From contig NZ_CP079946.1 of NCBI RefSeq assembly GCF_019968905.1, positions 2,480,001-2,544,000 of the forward strand: DNA of 64,000 nucleotides, given 5' to 3'. Positions 48,367-61,312 of this stretch are shown here, one piece after another. Origin of the DNA: Corallococcus sp. EGB. GTDB taxonomy: Bacteria; Myxococcota; Myxococcia; Myxococcales; Myxococcaceae. The notes beneath the pieces were generated by a model. The model was not told where the DNA came from, did no database searches, and saw only the letters and a list, made by a program, of their open reading frames with translations. Within the stretch, counting starts at the first letter, position 1. Each line of letters begins with the position of its first letter. Both the position numbers and the translations under genes were made by a program.

Positions 48367-48908
48367 CAGCATCTTGACGGTGGGCAGTACCCAGCCGCAT
48401 AGTGATTAAGAGCAGCAACGCAGGAACTCGCTGACGGATAGCAGCGAGAAAACCCCACAGCCGTTTTCGAACGGCACAACTTAGAGCGCTGGGCAACCCA
48501 GGCAGGTGCTGGGGGCGGGCGCTCCGGCGGTACGCGCACGGATCTATCCGACGTGCGCGTGCCCGCCGTCTTCGTGGGGTGCGCGATGACTCGGAATTCC
48601 CTTCGTAGCCGTCTCCAACTTCGGACGGTGCGTCCATGCATGGCACCTCCGTCGCTCACGCTCCCCACGTCGAGGCTCGGCCCTCGCGTGATTGGGGCGG
48701 TGCGCTGTCGCAGCTGCGGCCCCAGCGCGACCGCGCGGTTCGCACCCTTCTCGCACCCTCCCTGAGCTGGCGCGCAAGTTGCTCTTCGCGCGCGTGTCCT
48801 GGCCGGCCCTCCGGCGTGGGCACCGCGCTGCCCGGGTGACAACCTTTCAGGTTGTTGCCACATTTCAAACCTAGACCTTAGTTCAGTGCTGCGCGGCGGG
48901 GGTATTCG
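48367..48908. other. Non-coding stretch before the excisionase gene
   Basis: I see no convincing gene in these 542 bp. Short frames here lack ribosome sites and codon bias. The only signal is the palindrome at 48840-48854. The region may carry integrase arm sites or promoters. Confidence 0.5.
48840..48854. promoter_or_regulatory. Palindromic operator candidate CAACCT-TTC-AGGTTG
   Basis: Same half-sites as at 45771-45785 with one spacer base changed. It lies 55 bp before the excisionase candidate and is followed by a TTGCCA, a possible -35. It may control the excisionase/integrase transcript. Confidence 0.6.
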
Positions 48909-49199
48909 ATGACGGAGAACGATGTGGTGGAAGCTGGGCACCTTGAGGCGCGGGCCTCTGTGTCCCGCTCCGAGGATGCGTTGACGAAGAAGCGGCAGCG
49001 CCGCAAGCCGGTGCCACTGGAGGAGTTGCCGACGGGCCTGTGGACCGTGGGTGACTGCGCCCGCTACCTCGGGAAGTCGGACGACTGGGTCTACAAGCGG
49101 AGCGCCGACGGCACGCTGCCGATGCGCAAGCACGGCGCGGACAACCGCTACGTGCCCGCGGAAATCGTGGCCTGGGCCACACGGGCGAAGGGGCAGTAA
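48909..49199 (+). CDS. MerR-like HTH protein, excisionase candidate
   Basis: A 96-residue protein with a HTH_17/excisionase-type domain in the C-terminal half: LWTVGDCARYLGKSDDWVYKR, then GTLPMRKHGADNRYVPAEIVAW, the winged-helix pattern of Xis and phage AlpA proteins. The N-terminal 35 residues are charged and disordered. It is followed after 2 bp by the integrase gene, so it is probably co-expressed and assists or controls integration. Confidence 0.75.
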   Translation: MTENDVVEAGHLEARASVSRSEDALTKKRQRRKPVPLEELPTGLWTVGDCARYLGKSDDWVYKRSADGTLPMRKHGADNRYVPAEIVAWATRAKGQ

Positions 49200-49201
49200 C
49201 C

Positions 49202-50596
49202 GTGGGCTCCATTCACGCGCGAGGTCCCGGGGTATGGGAGCTGGTGTTCCGCAAGGCGAATAAGCACCGCGGCTACGACCGGGTGCATGGGACAAAGTCC
49301 GAGGCGAAGAAGCGGCTCGCGGAGCTGGAGGTGCGGGAGGAGCGCATCCGGCTCAACCTGGAGGTCCCGCCCATCCTGCAGACGGTCGAGGACGCCTACG
49401 AAGACCATCGCGACTCGCTGCGTGAGCTGCGCAGCTTCGCCAGCGTTGATGGCCGCTGGCGGAACCACATCCTCCCCACGCTGGGGCGGACCCTGGTCCA
49501 CCAGGTCACCCCGGAGGACATCTCCAAGCTGCTGCGCGCGAAGGCGAAGGCCGGGTCGATGCGCGGCGAGGGGGGAACTGCGCTCTCGCCCCAGACCGTG
49601 AGGCACCTGCGCATCCACCTCTTCCGGTTCTTCACGTGGGCCATCGAAGAGAAGCGGCTCTTCCGGGGCGAGAACCCGGTCGCGCGGGCATGGGAGCCGG
49701 AGGTGTTGGAGCCGGAGCCGCAGGCGCTCGAACTGGCACAGGTGGAGGCCATTGCTGCCGCCGCCCTGGACACGGACGTCGCCGACCTTATTCGCACGGC
49801 CGTCCTCACCGGGCTGCGCCGCGGGGAACTCATTGCCCTCATCTGGGCTGACGTGGACCTGGAGGACCGCATCATCCGCGTGAAGCGGAGCGGCGATAGC
49901 AAGACCACCAAGGGGGGGAAGAGTCGGCCCGTTCCCATCCCCCTCGCGCTCCTGCCCCACCTGGAGCGTCGCCGCCGCGAGAGCCGGAGCAACTATGTGT
50001 TTCCGTCGCCCGCGGGGGGCATGAACCGTCCGGACTGGGACGTAAACGCCCTCTTCCAGACGGCGCTGAAGCGGGCGGGACTCGTCGATGGCTACGAGCA
50101 CACCTGCGGCACAACGCGCGCGCCGGCCACCGGTGAGCGGCACGGACGCGCGAAGTTAAAGGCGGCCCAGGTCCGGGACGTTCGCCGCCGCGCTGCCGCA
50201 GGAGAGGGGCCCACGGCGCTCGCGAAGGCCTTCGGGGTGTCCCGGCGCACCATCGGACTCATCATCAAGGGTGAGCGCTGGGGCGGGGCCGCCCAAGCGG
50301 CAGGTGGGTGTGGGCACACCGAGACGCACCCGGACAACGCGGCCCGGGAGTGCCCGGCCTGCAAGGTGCAGATGCAGGCGAAGGCGCTCCCCGCGCGGTT
50401 CCTCTTCAAGCACCTGCGCTCCACGTACCTCACGCACGTGGTGGAACGGACTGGCGACCTCAAGGTGAGCCAGGACCTGGGCGGTCACAGCGATGACCGT
50501 GTCACCCGAAGGCACTACGCGAAGACGAAGGAGAAGCACCTCCGCGAGCAGGTGGACCGGGCCTTCGCGTCCGTGGTTGCGGATGAGGGGACTTAG
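49202..50596 (+). CDS. Tyrosine integrase with an inserted HTH domain
   Basis: A 464-residue phage integrase from GTG 49202. It has the SAM-like N-terminal core-binding part and the catalytic domain with Arg 206 (TGLRRGE), the beta-hairpin Lys region, K-H-L-R at 403-406 (Lys replaces the usual first His of HxxR), His 429 (LGGHSDD) and the nucleophile Tyr 439 (TRRHY). Residues about 303-367 are an insertion between GYEHTC and GCGHTETH. It contains an HTH (HGRAKLKAAQVRDVRRRAA, ALAKAFGVSRRTIGLI) that resembles the C-terminal HTH of the HNH endonuclease at 27277. The flanking Cys/His stretch (GCGHTETH, ECPAC) looks like a zinc ribbon split by the insert. Integration at the nearby tRNA-Arg fragment is expected. 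Confidence 0.88.
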   Translation: MGSIHARGPGVWELVFRKANKHRGYDRVHGTKSEAKKRLAELEVREERIRLNLEVPPILQTVEDAYEDHRDSLRELRSFASVDGRWRNHILPTLGRTLVHQVTPEDISKLLRAKAKAGSMRGEGGTALSPQTVRHLRIHLFRFFTWAIEEKRLFRGENPVARAWEPEVLEPEPQALELAQVEAIAAAALDTDVADLIRTAVLTGLRRGELIALIWADVDLEDRIIRVKRSGDSKTTKGGKSRPVPIPLALLPHLERRRRESRSNYVFPSPAGGMNRPDWDVNALFQTALKRAGLVDGYEHTCGTTRAPATGERHGRAKLKAAQVRDVRRRAAAGEGPTALAKAFGVSRRTIGLIIKGERWGGAAQAAGGCGHTETHPDNAARECPACKVQMQAKALPARFLFKHLRSTYLTHVVERTGDLKVSQDLGGHSDDRVTRRHYAKTKEKHLREQVDRAFASVVADEGT

Positions 50597-50744
50597 GAAT
50601 CCGCCACCAACAATTCACCAACAAACCGAGCCGAAAGCAGCCTGACGCAGCCCGACAGAACCTAACGACGTATCGAGAAAACCGAGGGAAAACGATGGGA
50701 TACGAGCGTAGCCGAACGCAACCAAAGGGAGCCAAAACCCGAAA

Positions 50745-50791
50745 CCGGCCTTCGAAGCCGAGGGTTGGGGGTTCAAGTCCCTCTGGGTGCA
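50745..50791 (+). other. Right attachment site: tRNA-Arg 3' fragment
   Basis: These 47 bases match the 3' part of a tRNA: an anticodon stem-loop with CTTCGAA (anticodon UCG, Arg), a variable segment, a T arm with GTTCAAGTC and the acceptor half TGGGTGC plus A. No 5' half precedes it. This is what a prophage integrated in a tRNA 3' end leaves at its far side; the complete gene should lie at the left end, outside the window. It starts 148 bp after the integrase stop. Confidence 0.75.
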
Positions 50792-50826
50792 CTCCCTTTC
50801 CCAGCTCCTTCCGGTTTGAAAGCGAG

Positions 50827-50860
50827 ACGCCCGCGCCCCTCTCTTCCGGGACGCGGGCGT
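50827..50860. terminator. Terminator after the tRNA-Arg site and before bet
   Basis: A perfect 9-bp stem (ACGCCCGCG with CGCGGGCGT) around a 16-base loop, followed by TGTTCATTT. It was probably the terminator of the original tRNA-Arg gene and may also serve the leftward bet-like gene, which ends at 50887. Confidence 0.65.
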
Positions 50861-50886
50861 TGTTCATTTCGCCATCACTCGGGCCT

Positions 50887-51969
50887 TCAGGCGTCCGGGT
50901 TCGTCGCGGCCCGGTCCTTGGCGGACGGCACCTGGCAGCGCAGCTCCGTCTCCGCCTCCAGCGCGGTGAGGTTCTCGCGCATGGCCTTGGCCCACTTGGC
51001 CCGGGGCTGCTCCATCAACTTCTCGTGCGCCAGGTCGATGGTCTCGCTCAGCTCGTCGTCGGACAGCTCGGACGTGGTCTTGCCCTTGTGCGGGCCGAAC
51101 GCCACCACCACCGCGGCGGCCTTGGGTCGCTCGGGCGTCTGCGCCACGGGCACCGCCGCCGCCGTCTTGGCCGGTGCCAGCGGCAGGTCCACGTCCAGCC
51201 GCGACTCCTCCTTCTCCGGGGCCCGCGCCGTCTCCACCTTGGGGGACTCCGCGGGGGCGGGGGCCAGGGTGGGGAAGGATGCCTTCACCGGCCCGGGCTT
51301 GGAGCCCAGCACCTCGTAGGCACCGGACGCGGGGGCCGGCTCGTCGTGCGCGTCGTACTCCTCGGCCGGCATCTCCTCGCGCACGTACAGGCCGCCGAAC
51401 GCCTCCGGGTACGCCTTGCGCAGCGCCGCCACGCGCGCGCACTTCTCGATCATCGTCGTGGGAATCTTGGCCCACAGGGGCGTCTGCTGGACGTAGCCGG
51501 AGAAGTCCAGCCACACGACGACGGGCAGCTTCCCCTCGCGCACCACGCGCGACCAGGCACCCACCAGGGCGCCCTTGCGCTTGGCCGGGTTGAATCGGTG
51601 CACCACTTCCCCCTTGCCCTGGTCCACGACGATTTCATCCTCGGCGAACACCGCGCTCGCCTGGATGCCCTTGAAGTCCGGGAAGCGCTCCGCCCGGGCG
51701 AGCATCCCCGCCTCCGACGGCTGGAACTCGTACTTCGTCACCCAGTTGGGCCGCTCGCGGTTGCCGATGTTCTGGCGGCGCGCCACGCAGAAGGCCTCCT
51801 TGAGGAGCGGATCCAACCCGCTGCGCTTGCACTGCTCGATGAAGAGGGCGAACTCGTCCTCGCTGATTCCCCGAGGGCAGATGGTCCGCTTCACCAGGTC
51901 CACCCGCTCCCGGTTCCAGGCCGCGCCCTGCGGCGACGTCGTTGCCTCCGCCTTCACATTCGCATCCAT
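50887..51969 (-). CDS. bet: Phage-type recombination protein Bet (annealing protein)
   Basis: A 360-residue protein of the Bet/RecT annealing group. Residues 20-200 hold the family landmarks: TICPRGISEDEFALFIEQCKRSGLDPLLKEAFCV, TKYEFQPSEAGMLARAERFPDF, then a KIPTTMIEKCARVAALRKAYPEAFGGLY segment. The C-terminal 160 residues are Pro/Ala-rich and then helical, a long added tail. GGAGA lies eight bases before ATG 51969. It lies outside the right attachment site, so it belongs to the host chromosome or an older element and not to this prophage's operons. Confidence 0.85.
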   Translation of the reverse strand: MDANVKAEATTSPQGAAWNRERVDLVKRTICPRGISEDEFALFIEQCKRSGLDPLLKEAFCVARRQNIGNRERPNWVTKYEFQPSEAGMLARAERFPDFKGIQASAVFAEDEIVVDQGKGEVVHRFNPAKRKGALVGAWSRVVREGKLPVVVWLDFSGYVQQTPLWAKIPTTMIEKCARVAALRKAYPEAFGGLYVREEMPAEEYDAHDEPAPASGAYEVLGSKPGPVKASFPTLAPAPAESPKVETARAPEKEESRLDVDLPLAPAKTAAAVPVAQTPERPKAAAVVVAFGPHKGKTTSELSDDELSETIDLAHEKLMEQPRAKWAKAMRENLTALEAETELRCQVPSAKDRAATNPDA

Positions 51970-52303
51970 CACTGTGTCTCCAGCACCGCTCGAAAAGGCG
52001 GACGACCCTCGCCCGCCCACATGGTTGCCGCGGGCTCACGGCGCATGACCGGTGGGGCAGGGGCCCGGAGGGGCACCTGCTACAGGCCTGCAGCGCGAAG
52101 CGCGGCGTGGATCAACATGCGAGCCGGGCAGACCCTTCGCATCGCTTCCCGGTGCCAGGGACGGCCGGCCGCACGCCGGGCATCCGGTTCCAGCGCGGAG
52201 AATGTGAGGGGTGTGCAAAAACGTTTTGACAGGACAGGCGGCGCCCGGTATTCACCGCGCCACCTCGGACGTCGCGCAGCCAACGCGGCAGACGGACCAA
52301 GCC
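51970..52303 (+). promoter_or_regulatory. Intergenic region with strong promoter for the tRNA pair
   Basis: Between the bet-like gene and tRNA-Lys the only clear signal is a near-consensus sigma-70 promoter: TTGACA at 52226-52231 and TATTCA at 52249-52254, 17 bp apart. It lies 50 bp before tRNA-Lys and would transcribe it. Nothing else is recognised. Confidence 0.75.
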
Positions 52304-52376
52304 GGGAGCGTAGCTCAATTGGCAGAGCAATGGACTCTTAATCCATAGGTTGTGGGTTCGATTCCCTCCGCTCTCA
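52304..52376 (+). tRNA. tRNA-Lys (anticodon CUU)
   Basis: A 73-base cloverleaf: acceptor GGGAGCG with CGCTCTC (one G-T pair), D arm TAGCTCAATTGGCAGAGC, anticodon stem ATGGA/TCCAT around CTCTTAA (anticodon CTT), and T arm GGGTTCGATTCCC. CCA is not encoded. A strong terminator follows. Confidence 0.95.
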
Positions 52377-52380
52377 CTCG

Positions 52381-52420
52381 CAGGGCCCCTTCTGGAAACG
52401 GAAGGGGCCCTGTGTCTTTT
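52381..52420 (+). terminator. Intrinsic terminator after tRNA-Lys
   Basis: A 12-bp stem (CAGGGCCCCTTC with GAAGGGGCCCTG) with an 8-base loop and TGTCTTTT after it, starting five bases past tRNA-Lys. Confidence 0.85.
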
Positions 52421-52506
52421 CCGGCATGCGCTGGCCTGTCCCGCCGCCTCTGGAAAGCCCCTGTCCCCTACGGACGTTTCGCGGTAGGACGGTCGCACGA
52501 CGCGTC

Positions 52507-52588
52507 GGGCGGGTGGCGAAACTGGTAGACGCGCCAGACTTAGGATCTGGTACCGCAAGGTGTGAGGGTTCGAGTCCCTCCTCGCCCA
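52507..52588 (+). tRNA. tRNA-Leu (anticodon UAG)
   Basis: An 82-base class II tRNA: acceptor GGGCGGG with CTCGCCC, D arm with GGTAGAC, anticodon stem CCAGA/TCTGG around CTTAGGA (anticodon TAG), an extended variable arm ACCGCAAGGT, and T arm GAGGGTTCGAGTCCCTC. CCA is not encoded. Confidence 0.95.
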
Positions 52589-52692
52589 TTTCGCGTTGAC
52601 CCGTTCGTGCCTATCCCCTAAAGCCGCACGTCCCACTTTCCGGTTGCCGCCCCGGGACGCGAAGGCCCGTGGAGGCGGCGAGCGAGGCCCGC

Positions 52693-53970
52693 ATGAAGGT
52701 CCAGGTCGAAGAGCTCTCTCCCATCGAGAAGAAGCTCTCCATCGAGGTCGACAACGCCCGCGTTGCTGAGGAGCTCAACCGCGCCTACGCCGCGCTCAGC
52801 GGCCAGGTGCGGCTGCCCGGCTTCCGCCAGGGCAAGGTTCCCCGCCGCATCCTCGAGCAGAAGTACCGCGAGCAGGTGGAGGACGACGTCATCCAGCGCG
52901 TCGTGCAGCGCGCCTACCTGGACGCCGTGCGCGAGCACAAGGTGGAGGCGGTCTCCTCCCCGCAGGTCACCAACTCCGGCCTCAAGCCCGGCGCCCCGTT
53001 CAACTTCGAGGCGCGCGTGGAGGTGAAGCCGCGCGTGGAGGCCAAGGACTTCGAGGGCCTGTCCCTCACCAAGGTGGACACCGCCGTCACCGACGACGCG
53101 GTGAACCAGCAGATCGAGCAGATGCGCCAGAACCTGGGCCGCATCGAGCCCGTCACCGACCGCGACACCGCGGCCCAGGGTGATCAGGTCACCATCGACT
53201 TCGAGGCGAAGGTGGACGGCAACGCCTTCCCGGGCAGCAAGGCGGACGGCATTGGCGTGCGCGTGCAGGACGGCGACCTCATCCAGGGCAACATCCCGCA
53301 GCTGGCGGGCGTGAAGGTCGGCGAGTCCAAGGACGTCGAGTACACCTTCGCCCAGGACTACCAGGCCGAAGAGGTCCGCGGGAAGACGGCCGTCTTCCAC
53401 ATCACCGTCAAGGAGCTGAAGAAGCCGGTGGTGCCGGAGCTCAACGACGACTTCGCCAAGCAGACGGGCATCGCGCAGACGGTGGACGAGCTGCGCGCCA
53501 AGGTCCGCTCGGACATGGAGAAGGCCCGGAAGAACCAGGCCACCGTGGACGAGCGCGACGCGCTCATCAAGGCGCTCCTGGAGAAGAACCCGTTCGACGT
53601 GCCCCGCGCCATGGTGGAGCGCGCCATCGACTCCATGATGGAGGGCGCCTTCCGCCAGATGCAGCGCCAGGGCATCGACCCGCGCCAGCTGGGCCTGGAC
53701 TTCAACCGCCTGCGCGACGAGATGCGGGAGAAGGCCACCCTGGAGGTGAAGGGCACGCTCCTGTTCGAGGCCATCGCCCAGCAGCAGAACATCCAGGCGT
53801 CCGACGAGGACGTGGAGAAGCGCATCGAGGACCTGGCCATTGAAGCCAACCAGCCGGTCGCCCAGGTGAAGAAGTACTTCAAGGGCCCGGACGAGCGCCT
53901 TGGGTTGTCTCTGCGACTTCGCGAGGAAAAGACGATTGAATTCCTCAAGGGCCGGGCGAAGTATTCTTGA
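52693..53970 (+). CDS. tig: Trigger factor (ribosome-associated chaperone/PPIase)
   Basis: A 425-residue trigger factor, close to the usual length. The ribosome-binding N-terminal domain has the signature [18 protein letters not shown] (GFRxGKxP). The PPIase domain follows at about 155-240 ([34 protein letters not shown]) and the helical C-terminal chaperone arms after that. ATG 52693 is chosen over a GTG at 52669 because the family starts at MKVQVE. It binds nascent chains at the exit tunnel. It leads the usual tig-clpP-clpX cluster. Confidence 0.95.
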   Translation: MKVQVEELSPIEKKLSIEVDNARVAEELNRAYAALSGQVRLPGFRQGKVPRRILEQKYREQVEDDVIQRVVQRAYLDAVREHKVEAVSSPQVTNSGLKPGAPFNFEARVEVKPRVEAKDFEGLSLTKVDTAVTDDAVNQQIEQMRQNLGRIEPVTDRDTAAQGDQVTIDFEAKVDGNAFPGSKADGIGVRVQDGDLIQGNIPQLAGVKVGESKDVEYTFAQDYQAEEVRGKTAVFHITVKELKKPVVPELNDDFAKQTGIAQTVDELRAKVRSDMEKARKNQATVDERDALIKALLEKNPFDVPRAMVERAIDSMMEGAFRQMQRQGIDPRQLGLDFNRLRDEMREKATLEVKGTLLFEAIAQQQNIQASDEDVEKRIEDLAIEANQPVAQVKKYFKGPDERLGLSLRLREEKTIEFLKGRAKYS

Positions 53971-54017
53971 GGCTTTTTCTTCAAGGCACCTGAGACCCTT
54001 CTAGAGGTTCATCCGAC

Positions 54018-54641
54018 ATGCCCTTCATGCCCGTCCCCTACGTCATCGAGCAGACCCACCGGGGTGAGCGCTCGTACGACATCTACAGCCGGCTCCTGAA
54101 GGACCGCATCGTCATGCTGGGAACGGAGATCGACGATGACGTGGCCAACGCCATCGTCGCCCAGCTCCTGTTCCTGGAGTCCGAGGACCCGGACAAGGAC
54201 ATCAACCTCTACATCAACTCGCCCGGTGGCTCGGTGACGGCCGGTTTGGCCATCTACGACACGATGCAGTACGTCAAGGCGCCCGTCTCCACCATCTGCG
54301 TGGGGCAGGCGGCCTCCATGGGCGCCGTGCTGCTGCTCGCCGGCGCGAAGGGCAAGCGCTACTCGCTGCCCTCCAGCCGCATCATGATCCACCAGCCGCT
54401 GGGTGGCGCACGCGGGCAGGCGACGGACATCGAAATCCAGGCCCGTGAAATCCTTCGCATGAAGGCCAAGCTCAACGAGCTCATCGTCAAGCACACCGGC
54501 CAGTCAATCGAGCGCGTGGAGAAGGACACGGACCGCGACTACTTCATGGGCGCCACGGAGGCGAAGGCGTACGGCATCATCGACGCCATCCAGGACCCCC
54601 GGAAGGTGCCGGGCGGCGTGAAGCAGGAAGAGAAGAAGTAG
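54018..54641 (+). CDS. clpP: ATP-dependent Clp protease proteolytic subunit
   Basis: A 207-residue ClpP. The catalytic triad is visible: Ser 100 in GQAASMGA, His 125 in MIHQP and Asp 174 in DRDYF, with the same spacing (25 and 49 residues) as in E. coli Clp[20 protein letters not shown] is the oxyanion-side segment. It forms the tetradecameric chamber fed by ClpX, encoded next. It lies 47 bp after tig. Confidence 0.97.
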   Translation: MPFMPVPYVIEQTHRGERSYDIYSRLLKDRIVMLGTEIDDDVANAIVAQLLFLESEDPDKDINLYINSPGGSVTAGLAIYDTMQYVKAPVSTICVGQAASMGAVLLLAGAKGKRYSLPSSRIMIHQPLGGARGQATDIEIQAREILRMKAKLNELIVKHTGQSIERVEKDTDRDYFMGATEAKAYGIIDAIQDPRKVPGGVKQEEKK

Positions 54642-54875
54642 ACACACCGACATGCGTGGCGGGCCGGGGCGTCAAGCACCCGGTCGGCGGCCGGGGGTGC
54701 TGGGAATCTTCTCCCGCGCCTCCGGCCTTCGCGTTTCTCCCATCGCCGGCATTTTCCCCTTGTTAAGTACCCGGAAGGTGCGTGGACGTCCCGGATGGGG
54801 GCTGACTAGATTGGGAAGGGGCAGGGGACCGGACGCGAAGCGGGTTGGGGCCTTTCAGGCGCAGCGAGGGATTTC

Positions 54876-56159
<1,284 letters not shown>

Positions 56160-56234
56160 GTTGAGGCGGCACATCCCTCGGCGCCCGTGAGGGCCTGAAG
56201 GAGATGGCGGGGCGCGTCACGGTCACGGACCGGG

Positions 56235-56293
56235 GCGCGCCCTTCGTCCTTTCCAGGGGGGCATCCGGGCGTGGGGGCGGGGCGCGCTTTTTT
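56235..56293 (+). terminator. Terminator after clpX
   Basis: An 8-bp stem (GCGCGCCC at 56235-56242 with GGGCGCGC at 56280-56287) with a long loop and a run of six T, 75 bp after clpX. It probably ends the clp transcript. Confidence 0.65.
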
Positions 56294-56333
56294 CCGGGCC
56301 GGGGGCGGGGGCTTCTTGTATCTGCTGTCCCCC

Positions 56334-58535
56334 ATGAGAAAGCTCCTCATGCCTGCCCTGCTGTCGCTCGCAGCCTGCACCTCCGCGAAGGAAGCCACGC
56401 GCGAAGAAGCCCCCGCCGCGTCCCAGCCGACGTCGAGCGCTCCGGCCCAGGAGGGCCCCTCTCGCATGGCCTACCCGGCGACCCGTTCCGAAGCGGTGAT
56501 GGACACGCTGCACGGCCAGCAGGTGGCGGACCCGTACCGCTGGCTGGAGGACGAGAAGGCTCCGGAGGTGCAGGCGTGGATGAAGGCGCAGGACGGCTTC
56601 GCTCGCGATGCGCTGGCGAAGCTGCCGGGCCGTGACGCGCTGGCGAAGCGCTTCACGGAGCTCTTCTACGTGGACTCGGTGACGGCGCCCTTCCGCCGCG
56701 GGCAGCGCTACTTCTACATGCGCACCCACAAGGACAAGGAGAAGGCCATCGTCTACTGGAAGGACGGCGAGTCCGGACAGGAGAAGGTGCTGCTGGACCC
56801 GAACGTCATGAGCAAGGACGGCCCGGTGTCCCTGGGCCGCTGGGTGCCGTCGTGGGACGGCAAGCGCGTGGCCTTCCCGGTGCGCCCCAACGCCGCGGAC
56901 GAGGCCACCCTGCACGTCATCGACGTGGACACCGGCGAGTGGTCCAAGGTGGATGTGATTGAGGGCGCGAAGTACGCCGACACGCACTGGACCCCGGACG
57001 GCAAGGGCTTCTACTACGAGTGGCTGCCCACGGACCCCTCCATCCCCGTGGACGCGCGCCCCGGCTACACCGAGCTCCGCTTCCACAAGCTGGGCGAGGA
57101 CCCGAAGAAGGACGCGGTGGTGCACGAGCGCACCGGCGACCCGACCACCTTCCTCCAGGGCGACCTGTCGCGCGACGGCAAGTACCTCTTCGCGTCCATC
57201 CTGCGCGGCTGGAGCGAGAACGACGTCTACTGGAAGCACCCGGGAGAGAAGGACTGGCGGCTGCTCGTGAAGGGCAAGGGCGCCAAGTACAGCGTCATCC
57301 CGTGGAAGGACCGCTTCTACGTCGTCACCGACGAGGGCGCCCCGCGCCAGCGCGTCTTCGCCGTGGACCCGAAGAAGTCCGAGCGCGCGAACTGGAAGGA
57401 AATCGTGGCGGAGGACCCGAAGGCGGCGCTGGAGAGCGTGTCGCTGGTGGGCGGCCACCTGGCGCTGGAGTACCTCAAGGACGCGACCACGGAGCTGCGC
57501 ATCGCCACGCTGGAGGGCAAGCCGGTGCGCACCGTGCAGCTGCCGGGCGTGGGCGCCGCCAGCAACCTCATGGGCCTGGAGGACCAGGACGACGCCTACT
57601 TCTCCTACAGCTCCTTCACCACGCCGCGGCAGGTGTACCGGACGTCCGTGAAGAGCGGGAAGGTGGACCTGTGGGCGAAGGTGGAAGTGCCCATGGACCC
57701 GGACGCGTACACGACGGAGCAGGTCTTCTACACGTCGAAGGACGGCACGCGCGTGCCCATGTTCCTCGTCTACAAGAAGGGCCTGAAGAAGGACGGCACC
57801 GCGCCCACGCTGCTGTACGGCTACGGCGGCTTCTTCGTCAGCATGCAGCCCACCTTCCGCGCGAGCATCCTCCCGTGGCTGGACGCGGGCGGCATCTACG
57901 CGGTGGCCAACCTGCGCGGCGGTGGTGAGTACGGCACCGCGTGGCACGAGGCGGGCCGGGGCGCGAACAAGCAGAACGTGTTCGACGACTTCGCGGGCGC
58001 GGCCGAGTACCTGGCGAAGGAGCAGTACACGCAAGCGAAGAAGCTGGCCATCTACGGCGGCAGCAACGGCGGCCTGCTGGTGGGCGCGGCGATGACGCAG
58101 CACCCGGAGCTGTACGGCGCGGTGGTGTGCGGCGTGCCGCTTCTGGACATGGTGCGCTTCCACCTCTTCGGCAGCGGGCGGACCTGGGTGCCGGAGTACG
58201 GGTCGGCGGAGGACGCGGCGCAGTTCAAGACGCTGTACGCCTACTCGCCCTACCACCACGTGCGGCAGGACGTGCGGTACCCGGCCCTCCTGATGATGAG
58301 CTCGGACCACGACGACCGCGTGGACCCCATGCATGCGCGCAAGTTCGTGGCGGCGGTGCAGAACGCGAAGGGCAATTCCGCGCCCACGCTGCTACGCATC
58401 GAGGCGAACGCCGGCCACGGCGGGGCGGACCAGGTGGCCAAGGCCATCGAGTCCAGCGTGGACATGTATGCCTTCCTCTTCCAGGCCCTGGACGTGGCCC
58501 GGCCGGATGCCGGGGTGGCGGCCGAGAGCCGCTAG
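56334..58535 (+). CDS. Prolyl oligopeptidase, lipoprotein (S9A)
   Basis: A 733-residue serine peptidase of the S9A family, which cuts short peptides after proline. [15 protein letters not shown] is a lipobox signal, so it is probably membrane-anchored on the periplasmic or outer side. The N-terminal DPYRWLED motif and seven-bladed propeller are followed by the hydrolase domain with Ser 577 (GGSNGGLL), an Asp in DHDDRVDP and a His in [11 protein letters not shown] 56334 is chosen because the signal starts there. Confidence 0.93.
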   Translation: MRKLLMPALLSLAACTSAKEATREEAPAASQPTSSAPAQEGPSRMAYPATRSEAVMDTLHGQQVADPYRWLEDEKAPEVQAWMKAQDGFARDALAKLPGRDALAKRFTELFYVDSVTAPFRRGQRYFYMRTHKDKEKAIVYWKDGESGQEKVLLDPNVMSKDGPVSLGRWVPSWDGKRVAFPVRPNAADEATLHVIDVDTGEWSKVDVIEGAKYADTHWTPDGKGFYYEWLPTDPSIPVDARPGYTELRFHKLGEDPKKDAVVHERTGDPTTFLQGDLSRDGKYLFASILRGWSENDVYWKHPGEKDWRLLVKGKGAKYSVIPWKDRFYVVTDEGAPRQRVFAVDPKKSERANWKEIVAEDPKAALESVSLVGGHLALEYLKDATTELRIATLEGKPVRTVQLPGVGAASNLMGLEDQDDAYFSYSSFTTPRQVYRTSVKSGKVDLWAKVEVPMDPDAYTTEQVFYTSKDGTRVPMFLVYKKGLKKDGTAPTLLYGYGGFFVSMQPTFRASILPWLDAGGIYAVANLRGGGEYGTAWHEAGRGANKQNVFDDFAGAAEYLAKEQYTQAKKLAIYGGSNGGLLVGAAMTQHPELYGAVVCGVPLLDMVRFHLFGSGRTWVPEYGSAEDAAQFKTLYAYSPYHHVRQDVRYPALLMMSSDHDDRVDPMHARKFVAAVQNAKGNSAPTLLRIEANAGHGGADQVAKAIESSVDMYAFLFQALDVARPDAGVAAESR

Positions 58536-58572
58536 AATCGGGCCGGGACACCGTTCTGCCTTCGGGTGTTCC

Positions 58573-58600
58573 CTTGAAGGCAGGGTGCGGAACCCCCAAT
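58573..58600 (+). promoter_or_regulatory. Heat-shock-type promoter candidate for lon
   Basis: CTTGAA at 58573-58578 and CCCCCAAT at 58593-58600 resemble the sigma-32 consensus (CTTGAA, about 14 bp, CCCCAT-T), 130 bp before lon. The match is partial. Confidence 0.35.
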
Positions 58601-58729
58601 CTGTGCGGGGAACGGGTCCTGCGACCGGCGTGTTATAGAGCGGTGTTTCACCCTGCATGCGCGCTTGGGCGCCATGTGGGCAACTCTTGAAGGGCCTGCC
58701 TGTACGGCAGGCCAGCGGGTGGCGGATAC

Positions 58730-61183
<2,454 letters not shown>

Positions 61184-61230
61184 TGTTCGGTTGAGTTCCG
61201 GGCCCCTTGGTGGGCCCGGGCGGGGTGACG

Positions 61231-61284
61231 AAGCCAGGATGCCGGCCGACCAGGAGTCGCCGGTCTCCTGGCTTCTCTCTTTTC
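61231..61284 (+). terminator. Terminator after lon
   Basis: A 9-bp stem (AAGCCAGGA at 61231-61239 with TCCTGGCTT at 61266-61274) enclosing a smaller GC hairpin and followed by CTCTCTTTT. It separates lon from the transporter genes. Confidence 0.8.
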
Positions 61285-61312
61285 CGGAGCGTGTCGGGGT
61301 ACAACGTGGGCG

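Noticed and set aside
48218-49295. Minus-strand frames across the gap before the excisionase gene
   Set aside because: No ribosome sites or codon bias, and much of the sequence is antisense to the integrase region.
1-50791. Contractile injection system instead of a phage
   Set aside because: Terminase, portal, capsid, integrase and lysis genes are all present, so this is a full phage genome.
50600-50800. A complete tRNA-Arg gene
   Set aside because: Only the anticodon arm, T arm and acceptor 3' half are present; no D arm or 5' acceptor precedes them.
56223-58334. A 703-codon minus-strand frame across the prolyl oligopeptidase gene
   Set aside because: Shadow of the S9A gene; His/Arg/Val-rich sequence without domains.
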